Of a stretch of 25,432 nucleotides of DNA, positions 18,689 through 25,432 are shown in pieces. Within the stretch, counting starts at the first letter, position 1. Each line of letters begins with the position of its first letter. The notes beneath the pieces were generated by a model, which was not told the DNA's origin, did not search any database, and saw only the letters and a program-made list of their open reading frames with translations. Source of the DNA: Branchiostoma floridae (taxonomy: Eukaryota; Chordata; Leptocardii; Amphioxiformes; Branchiostomatidae); contig NC_049979.1 in the NCBI RefSeq assembly GCF_000003815.2, forward strand, positions 24,819,629-24,845,060. The letters run 5' to 3'. A program made the translations under genes and the position numbers.

Positions 18689-18748
18689 GTCTATAGTGGC
18701 CACATTTCGCCAGTCCCTTGAGTGGCCGCTATTCGACAGGTTTGACTG
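18689..18748 (-). mobile_element. Possible solo DNA-transposon end
   Basis: Read on the minus strand, the sequence after TA begins CAGTCAAACCTGTCGAATAG, then CGGCCACTCAAGGGACTGG and GTGGCCACTATAGACAG. A TA followed by CAGTNNAACC-like sequence is typical of Tc1/mariner-pogo type ends. No matching opposite end was found, so this is tentative. Confidence 0.35.
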
Positions 18749-18796
18749 TATTTAGTTTTTTATCCACGCTTGGATCAGATTTGGGGTTCCCAGAAG

Positions 18797-18832
18797 ATGT
18801 CATCCATATAATCAAATCAACATGGCCTTATT
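18797..18832. mobile_element. Solo terminal repeat of the MITE-2 family
   Basis: 'gatgtcatccatataatcaa' followed by 'atcaacatggcc' matches the right end of MITE-2 (8139-8170) closely. I found no partner end within the window. It may be a truncated copy or a remnant of deletion. Confidence 0.7.
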
Positions 18833-18834
18833 AC

Positions 18835-19378
18835 TAAATTGATAGTGAATTTCTCACTGATTCTGTCTATACGTTTTCCCAGCAGATATGATACATCAGG
18901 AAATTGAGGTCAAGAAATGAAATGACCTTTCACAACCTATTGTTGCCTAGCAACTTTGGACCCGGCCCAAGCCAACCGACTGAAAATTTACAAGTTTAAA
19001 ATCAGCAGCTCAGCCTTGCTTGCGAATATCAAACCGTTACACATTCAAAAGCAAGGCTGAATATAGACCGCTTCCAGTATTTGTCCATCACGTCATTGTT
19101 TACTAAACTACCAAAGAATGTTTCCGTATCTCCTATCTAATTACCTATTCAGTTAGATTCACTTCTCTTCTGTGCAAGCTCTGAATTGAACGATATTTTC
19201 GGTCTATTTTACAGACAAGTACACACACTTATGATAGTGAGCTCACTAGCTTAGGATCTTCGTCACTGGATGGCATTAGGGCGTTCAAACCAAAACCGCC
19301 TTGTTCAAACTCAGTTCCCAGGTTCACAACATGCTTCTGTATCTCCTATCGAAAGGAGTAGGTCATTCCCAGTGTGAT
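18835..19378. other. Mostly unassigned interval with one imperfect hairpin
   Basis: An imperfect inverted repeat lies at 19010-19026 ('cagccttgctt' core) with 19043-19060 ('aagcaaggctg'). No gene is supported. Confidence 0.4.
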
Positions 19379-20215
19379 GCCTAGGTTACACATTTAGCTC
19401 CCGAACACTAGCCGACCCTTAGCCGACTCAGGTTGGCTGATGTTCGGGAGCAGTCTGACCAGTTTAGGCCACGCCTATCTTTTAGCGCTGAACATGTCCT
19501 GAGCATGTCCTAACCGTCTCCCGACCAGTAAATGACTTACTCCCGACTGTGTCCCGAATGCTTTCTAACCTATTCCCAATCATCCCGACCTCTAGCCGCA
19601 GACTACCGAATCTCTCCTGACTGACTCCCAACCGATTTCTGACCCTCTCACGACATGAAATGGACTTAATCAGCGAATTTCAAAAAAGTGTTAATTTTCG
19701 TTCCGAATCAAAATAACCCTTTCTTCTATTTCATAAGCATCATCAAGAGATCAAATTTGAATGACAGATAGCTCCAATACGGCATTTATGGTTCTTTTTT
19801 GTTTTGTTTTTTGGTTTGGCTGGATGTCGGTCGTGTGGAGTTCGGGGGTGATTCGCCTACGTCCTGGTAGATTCGCCTACGTCCTGGTAATAGTCATTTT
19901 GCTTGGGGATGAGTTAGCCAAGATTTGTCTACGGTTTGGGGGTGACTTGTTGGTAGGTTGGAAACAGGCTGGGAGTAAGTCATGTTTATCGCGTGGTTAA
20001 GATTTGAATTTGACTGCTAACTTACTCCAGAAAACCAGGCGAACAATAGCCAACCGCACCGAACACCAGCCAACCACCAACCAACCCATTCCAGATGGCT
20101 CAGGCGAACACCAGCCGACTCAGCCGACTACAACCGACCTAGCTCCCGAATCACTCCTAACCATAGTCGAGAGAAGGAGAGTCGGAAGCCAAATTCGGCT
20201 CTGTGTAACCTAGGC
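19379..20215. mobile_element. MITE-4: 837-bp non-autonomous DNA transposon
   Basis: Perfect 14-bp terminal inverted repeats lie at 19379-19392 ('gcctaggttacaca') and 20202-20215. Subterminal motifs 'gctcccgaa', 'agccgac' and 'cgaacaccagcc' occur inverted in the two arms. The left arm carries many degenerate CCCGACC/CCCGAAT-type units (19500-19660). The right half carries a 20-bp exact-but-one tandem duplication (19851-19870 and 19871-19890) and further CAGCCAACC units. No transposase is present, and the target-site duplication is not clear. Confidence 0.75.
19851..19890. repeat. 20-bp tandem duplication
   Basis: 'attcgcctacgtcctggta' plus one base occurs twice in a row. The last base differs (g, then a). 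It lies inside MITE-4. Confidence 0.9.
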
Positions 20216-22140
20216 CTGAGTGGATCAAAACCTTGCTACAGTCCCGCGACCGCACCTGGGGCAAGCATTACTCTGTGAACGGAGGGTAACCTCGTCTATT
20301 GTTGTTGGTGAATGTGATGAGTGTTCGCATCTGTATCTCTATGTTCCGTTTGCCGCATTCGTATGTAGTTTGGCATGTCGTCTGCACTCAGTTGTGCGAT
20401 GATGCACCTGTTATTTGCGGCAGCTGCTTTTATAATCAAAGTAAAAATTTCAGAAATCACCCCTACGTCCTTCGGTATTTTGGTCCAGGTCTGCGTTATC
20501 TCTGCGCATTAGGCCTTGTGGTAATTGGATATTGCCAAGCAGATGTTGCGTGATGCAGATAAGGGCTTATGTGTTTTCTAATGTAGAAAACAGCTGTTGC
20601 GGTAGAGGAATTCCTAAACAGATGTTAGACTTTGGCTTCATAGCATATTGCATTGACCAGTGCCAAAGTTATAATAAACAAGTACACACTTTGTTCTGGT
20701 AAGTAACATTACGACTTTGTTTACTTTTCTGTTCGTCGTTATTCGGCTGTCTGATAGAACTGTCCATATTGTCGCCATAGTATTTATTGGTGCAGCTAGT
20801 AAGGTGGAAACCAAAGATACGTCACGGTGTCTGTACGGGTCAGTTGTTCGTATTGAGGTCACCAGAGGAGTAAGTACCGAATGGCAGCCTACGAGAATAG
20901 AGCTTTTCTACGCAAAACAGCGGCATGGCAAAATCCAGGTACGATATTGAAGTTCAAAAATTTAAATCAACAAGAAATTACGTCATCATGATTTATGTCA
21001 CCCTATAAAACGGTTATAGGGCATGAATGTACAATAAAGACTATTACATTTAGTAATATTTGACGACGGTATGGAGTTCTGTTTCTCTATATTCAAAACT
21101 GGAGGATGCAAAGTTGTGGTACAGGTAGAAAATCCCTGGTAGGTTATAATTCGTCTCTTAGATTTTTGCATGGTTAAGTGTATTGTGCACGTTCGCTATT
21201 TCGTCACTTGGCCAGCCACTTTGCTACTTCTTCGTGAACTTTAGAACTCATGATAGTAAGGTAAGGACACCGAATTTTAGGGTTTTCTTTCACGATGACG
21301 ATCTAGATTGTAACCTGTGTGCCACCCCAGTAATCTAGGTATCATCACCAGTGAAAAGTTCAAAACTCCGTTTGTATACCCAGTGAGAAAATGATAATGC
21401 GTCACTAATAGCTAAATAGGGTTAGTTTGCTACATGACAATCAGCGCTGAACTTTGTGCAAATCCCATCCAATCTTAAAGCTTGTCATCACAGACCGCCG
21501 TGTCTTCGCTGTTGTGGGAAATACAGCCGCCCTCGAGGGTATGTATTATGCAGAGCGCTAAAGGTTGAATGTTGCCAACCGAAACGATCGTCAAAAGGTC
21601 AAACGTCTGGCACTATTCCCCCGCCAACTAGAGGACGTGATGTTTGTAGTAGGTGAGAGACGAGGGAATTTGGCACACATATGACGTCAAGGTTAATTGT
21701 GTTTAAGGTTGTAACGTAAATGTCACACTCGTGACCCTAGCATAGAAATTAGAAAGACATTAACGCATCTTAGATGACAGTAAACAGCAGGCGTTTTTAT
21801 AATGACCTGTCTTCTGGAGCACATTTATACCCCAGCGTAAAACAGTAACAGTTTTTCGTCTATCTACCTACTGAAACTTTACCTACCGTCCTCATTTAGC
21901 CAGATGACATGGAATTTGATATATATGTTTGTCCATCTTCTTATTTTGTTGCTACAACAATGAATATTTTGGGTTTCTGCATCATAATTTAAATTAAAAG
22001 GAAGTGCTAGCGTAGGAAGTTCTTGTAAAACTTATATGTATCACATATTGTATATTTTGCATTTGTCACAAATACGTACAGATCCAACAGAATTCGAAAT
22101 GGAGGTTCTATTTTCACCAGTGTTTTTTGTTTGTTTTTGT
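20216..22140. other. Unassigned 1.9-kb interval
   Basis: A short 'aagcagatgttgcg' repeat block lies near 20536-20550, with a similar 'aaacagatgtt' at about 20615. Otherwise I see no gene or repeat. Open frames at 20220-20950 and 21456-21656 lack recognisable motifs. Confidence 0.35.
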
Positions 22141-22143
22141 GTT

Positions 22144-22188
22144 TGTGTGTGTGTGTCTGTGTGTGTGTGTCTGTGTATGTGTGTGTGG
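22144..22188. repeat. (TG)n microsatellite
   Basis: TG repeats interrupted by CTG and TATG units. It abuts the family A copy that follows, much as a CA run abuts the copy at 10349. Confidence 0.9.
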
Positions 22189-22204
22189 AATTGCAGGACA
22201 TTTT

Positions 22205-22345
22205 TGTAAAAAAAAAAACCGAAGAAGATAACTCAAGATAGGAATAATGGGTTTTTATTATTTTTGATGTGTAGGTAGCTTAGATTGTACAAAATGAAAT
22301 ACTTATTATGCATATGGTGTCCATTTGCATAATTAATGAGGATAT
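22205..22345 (+). repeat. Family A repeat, partial copy
   Basis: 'gataactcaagataggaata' and then 'tgtgtaggtagcttag' match the reverse complement of the minus-oriented copies. The continuation 'ttatgcat...tttgcataattaatgagg' matches 23440-23480. It lies just outside the LINE-3 tail. Confidence 0.65.
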
Positions 22346-22389
22346 TCTATCTTAACTTTGAAACTTTGAAACTTTATTAGAATAACCAT

Positions 22390-22417
22390 TAGCGGTGGAC
22401 CCTAGGGTCCACCGCTA
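22390..22417 (-). promoter_or_regulatory. LINE-3 3' UTR palindrome
   Basis: A perfect 28-nt palindrome with 14-bp arms and no spacer, centred at 22403/22404. It lies 12 bp inside the repeat tail, so its position matches the hairpins of LINE-1 and LINE-2. A reverse-transcriptase recognition role is inferred. Confidence 0.65.
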
Positions 22418-22561
22418 GTCTTCCTGGTATTCATTCACAGAGACAATACATTATACAAACATGGTTGGCAACTAGACAAGTCACAAACACATCTAAATCA
22501 ATAACATATTTACAATATACATAATTTAAAAATTGACAATCCTGTCGCACAGTGCTTGTAA

Positions 22562-23212
22562 CTACTGGTGGAAGTATTTGTGCAAACCATCCTTAAACAC
22601 TCTCAGGGATTGTGTGGATTGCATGACAATTGGAAGGTTATTCCACACACTGACAGCCCTGTACATGAAACACTTCATCAGTGCGTTAGTTCTAGGTTTC
22701 TCTAACAGAAAAGATTGTTTAGCAGCAAAACGGGTTCTGTAACTATGCAAGTTGTTGACCGAACGCAGTTGCCTACTGATACAAATAGGTTCGTTTGTGA
22801 GTGTTATCCTTTTAAATGTTGTCATGGTGTTTATTAACAATCTCGTGTGCACAGGTTTCCACTGCGGCTTCGACTGAAACAGACGAGTTGCCTTGTTCTG
22901 CATTCGTTGCAGAAGGTTTATGTTAGTTTTAGTTGTGCATGACCAAACTGGGCTGCAATAATCGATGTGTGATAGTACAAGGCATTCTATTACAATTTTT
23001 AACAATGTTTGATCCATAAGGTATGCGCATCTTTTGATCATCCCCAGTGATCTAGCCATTTTCTTAGATGTTAATTTTGTGTGAGTATTCCAGGTAAGGC
23101 ACTCATCTACTGTCGAACCAAGTAGTTTTACCTCTGAGACCTGTTCGATAACCTTACCATTTGCAGTTAGTGTGAGTTTGGGTTTAGCAGACATCTTAGA
23201 AGTTTTTTTCAA
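22562..23212 (-). pseudogene. LINE-3 ORF2 C-terminal region
   Basis: 216 codons without internal stops, opened by TTG and not ATG, directly after an upstream stop. In order: VSEVKLLGSTVDECLTWNTH from about residue 25, ECLVLSHIDYCSPVW at 76-90, LLQRMQNKATRL at 100-111, AVSVWNNLPIVM at 186-197, and FKDGLHKYF near the end. These are the post-reverse-transcriptase segments of CR1/L2 polymerases. The catalytic YxDD region is absent. Upstream, MIYIEK-like residues occur in another frame, so a frameshift near the 5' break is possible. The long open frame suggests a fairly young insertion. Confidence 0.92.
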
Positions 23213-23228
23213 TATATATCATGTCCCG

Positions 23229-23480
23229 GATATGGTCTTGACATTTGGGTGGCAGATAACTTTCGACGTCATAAAAAGGTGGGCCAAGTCCCCTAGCATT
23301 TAATTTTGAAACTGCAGGGGTGTTTTTGTCAAGACATTAGGATAACTGAAAACAAGAGGATAACTGAAGAAAGGAACGACGGATTTCCATCATTCTAGGC
23401 TTGCAGGTAGCTTAGGCAATGATATTCATAATGATATACATGTTATGCAAATTATGACTTATTTTGCACAATCAATGAGG
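23229..23480 (+). repeat. Family A repeat, longer plus-oriented copy
   Basis: Contains 'tatggtcttgacattt', 'gtggcagataac', 'cccctagcatttaattttg', 'gaaactgcaggggt' and 'gtcaagacat', matching the reverse complement of 195-330. It continues with 'ggataactgaagaaagga', 'acggatttccat' and 'gcaggtagctta', as in 916-1000 reversed, and ends in the 'tgcacaatcaatgagg' block shared with 22345. Confidence 0.78.
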
Positions 23481-24410
23481 AAACAGTGGATGTCTTCCAA
23501 AACAGGACTTCAATAAATTTAACGCATGTAATTATTTATAGGAACATGAACAGATGCCAAATATGAAAATGATTTCCACAATCTATGCAAAAATGTTTAA
23601 AAAATGATAGATGATGGGAATTTATACTTGTGACATGTGTTAGTTTGTCAATGATGAACATCACCATGCATAAATCATATTAATGTGTAGGGTCTAAATA
23701 TTTCATGGAGGTATGATATATAATTTTCATACAGAATTTAACGATACCTTATGCATCATTATTCAATGATATTAAGTTTGGGAAGTTCTTTGTAGCATAT
23801 CTGTATGCCACATCATTTCACAATTCAACATTTCCAAGTCCAGACGCAATCCAATAGAATTGAATATGATAATGATCTAGATGTTATGTGGCTACGTAAT
23901 CAATTTTCTTTTGGACTGGCTGAGGAGAATCCACATTTAGGGGCTCAAAGCACCACTTGTATATACACGTTAATGTAGATGAAATGGAGTTGAGAAGAAC
24001 TAAGTATTTCATGTGAGATGCATCATCACCAAGGCAATGTTTAGTGTTGTATAGTGCAGTTGGTCCGAACTACAATTTTGGTACTCCAGTAAGTCATTAA
24101 AACGGTCTTTGACTTCGTAGCCAGCTCTTAGTCTAACAGATACAATAGGTATTCTGTGTATTATTTAAAATGCAGACATAGAAATAGAGTCCATTCTAAG
24201 TCACAACAAGGGTTTCCAGACAATGCTTGTGTAAGATGTTTGAATTGTTTTAAATAAAAGAAAATTCATTCCACGATAGTTATAATTTTTTAAATTGACT
24301 ACGGAAATATGTGAATGTCCAGTAGCCTGCCCAAAAGTTAATTGTTAGATAACGACATTACTTCTGAATCAGTATTATATTCAGTTGGATTGGTTGTGGT
24401 TGCAATGACT
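23481..24410. other. Unassigned AT-rich interval
   Basis: No gene, inverted repeat or tandem repeat is recognised. Confidence 0.35.
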
Positions 24411-24475
24411 GCTTTATTCTACAGATGCCTACACGATATACAAATCCTCGCAGGCAGCCTCGGCTGCCTGAATCA
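24411..24475 (-). mobile_element. Possible LINE 3' end (LINE-4)
   Basis: On the minus strand, a 9-bp hairpin with a 2-nt loop (24470-24462 with 24459-24451, 'caggcagcc' and its complement) is followed by GCGAGGATTTGTATATCG and, about 30 bp later, CTGTAGAATAAAGCAGTC. The hairpin-then-AATAAA order copies the three better-supported LINEs. No ORF2 coding end is recognisable upstream, so this is suggestive only. Confidence 0.35.
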
Positions 24476-25432
24476 CGCTTGTGTTTACATATGTACAGGA
24501 TAAAATGTGAGCTTGCCTTACTTTCGAATGTTTCATTGTGAAATGATGTTACATACAGATATGCTGGAAAGAATTCCCAAACTTCCTCTAATTGACTTAT
24601 GATGCATAGGGTTTCATTAAATTGTGTATGCAACATTATGTAGGAATAGTAGACCATTCCATCAAAGTTCGTTTGTTGGATCTGTACTCTTTGAAACTTC
24701 TTCTGGGTCAGAATAAGTCAAAGATAATATTTTGGACCTGTCAATATCCTTGGATAATCCGACTCCGTACATTGTATTTGTCAAGAAATGTTTGTCAAAC
24801 TACAAACAGAATACGGCTCCGAAACGGTCGAAAATCCTTATTTCCGGATTACAATGTTACCAATTACTTCGGATCCGCCTGTATACGCCTATATTCGCCA
24901 AAGATACAGAGAAATGCATACGTGAATCTGGCAGGAATCGAGGATCTTTTGTGCAATATTGACCACCAGGACCCCCCCCCCCTTCCTGCCACTACGTGCC
25001 GTCTACTAAAGCTTTACAGATCTGGAAGCAACCCAGAATCAATATTCCGATACACTAGCGGCAACAACGGTCTACCAATCAAAGACACTCAGGGTACATT
25101 TTGTCTATATGGCCGTTTTTTTATCATTAAACTACGGGGACGTATGCAAGCCACCGTTTTGCTACAATTTTTTCAAAGGAGCAATTAAAACATCCACAAA
25201 GTGCTATTGAACAATGAAGCGACCTGGTACGTATAGTATCCGAGACTAATGAACCTGTACAATTGGCGTCCACTTGGTCCCCAGCACTATTTCCTGTGCC
25301 TGATATAACATTAAGTATCAGAGGTTAAAGAAACTAGCACACGTTACAATGCACAGCGTCATGCTGGGGACCACGAACAGAAATTGACTGCATAAATATC
25401 TGAATCGCAATGATCTGTGGTAAGAATGGTGA
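24476..25432. other. Unassigned interval with a doubtful open frame
   Basis: A 188-codon plus-strand frame (24622-25188) is long for this composition but shows no domain, no signal peptide and no codon-level support. It runs through a C11 homopolymer (24972-24982). I do not call it a gene. Nothing else is seen up to the window end. Confidence 0.35.

Larger units (their letters stand above)
22354..23228 (-). mobile_element. LINE-3: 5'-truncated CR1/L2-type non-LTR retrotransposon
   Basis: On the minus strand, it carries the C-terminal part of ORF2 (23212-22562), a short 3' UTR, a perfect 28-nt palindrome (22417-22390), and a tail at 22378-22354 reading AATAAAGTTTCAAAGTTTC. It is truncated upstream of the post-catalytic region; the sequence beyond about 23229 is a family A repeat. 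Family A copies lie on both sides in the same orientation, so it may have inserted into, or between, pre-existing copies. Confidence 0.9.

Noticed and set aside
22533-22742. Plus-strand open frame
   Set aside because: Antisense shadow of the LINE-3 ORF2 end.
23233-23336. Short inverted repeat gtcttgaca/tgtcaagac as a separate transposon
   Set aside because: Both arms are explained as internal blocks of the family A repeat, which recur in its other copies.
24622-25188. Possible host protein-coding gene
   Set aside because: No domain, no splice context, a competing overlapping frame, and a C11 homopolymer inside. Chance remains the simplest reading.

Overview
This window looks like intergenic or intronic DNA from a repeat-rich animal genome. 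The best guess is a cephalochordate (amphioxus, Branchiostoma) or another marine deuterostome. That guess rests on four things seen here: truncated CR1/L2-type non-LTR retrotransposons with hairpin-plus-microsatellite 3' ends, a SINE with a 5S rRNA-derived head, several non-autonomous DNA transposons with terminal inverted repeats (TIRs), and overall AT-rich sequence with short open frames. The species call is inference from repeat style. There is no bacterial or phage gene organisation, and no host protein-coding exon that I can support.

Layout. 1-1.2 kb: two diverged copies of a dispersed repeat, here called family A, in minus orientation. 1.43-1.96 kb: a 535-bp TIR element (MITE-1). 2.0-2.1 kb: a hairpin. 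4.6-5.25 kb: short tandem duplications. 6.5-6.86 kb: a longer family A copy with three internal units. 7.4-8.17 kb: a second TIR element (MITE-2) whose end recurs alone at 18.8 kb. 9.24-11.56 kb: repeats, a perfect 14-bp hairpin, the 3' end of LINE-2 (minus strand), and another three-unit family A copy. 11.66-13.52 kb: LINE-1 (minus strand), with much of the reverse transcriptase, a nonsense codon, a frameshift and a 100-N assembly gap. 14.0-14.65 kb: a 5S-headed SINE between two copies of a tandem repeat. 15.5-15.72 kb: a reverse-oriented fragment with the same SINE-like core. 17.38-18.23 and 19.38-20.22 kb: two more TIR elements (MITE-3, MITE-4). 22.2-23.48 kb: LINE-3 (minus strand) between two family A copies. 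Near 24.4 kb: a possible fourth LINE 3' end. The rest of the window is unassigned.

How the parts relate. LINE-type reverse transcriptases copy their own RNA from the 3' end, which explains why three fragments keep the C-terminal coding end, a 3' hairpin and an AATAAA-containing tail but lack the 5' part. The SINE has no coding capacity and would depend on a LINE. The TIR elements have no recognisable transposase and would depend on one supplied elsewhere. All LINE copies here are truncated or broken. I found no convincing new molecular system. The most useful observations are the shared 3' architecture of the LINE ends, the tandem duplication in the LINE-1 3' UTR, the three-unit family A repeat, and a LINE fragment (LINE-2) whose open frame has no start codon.
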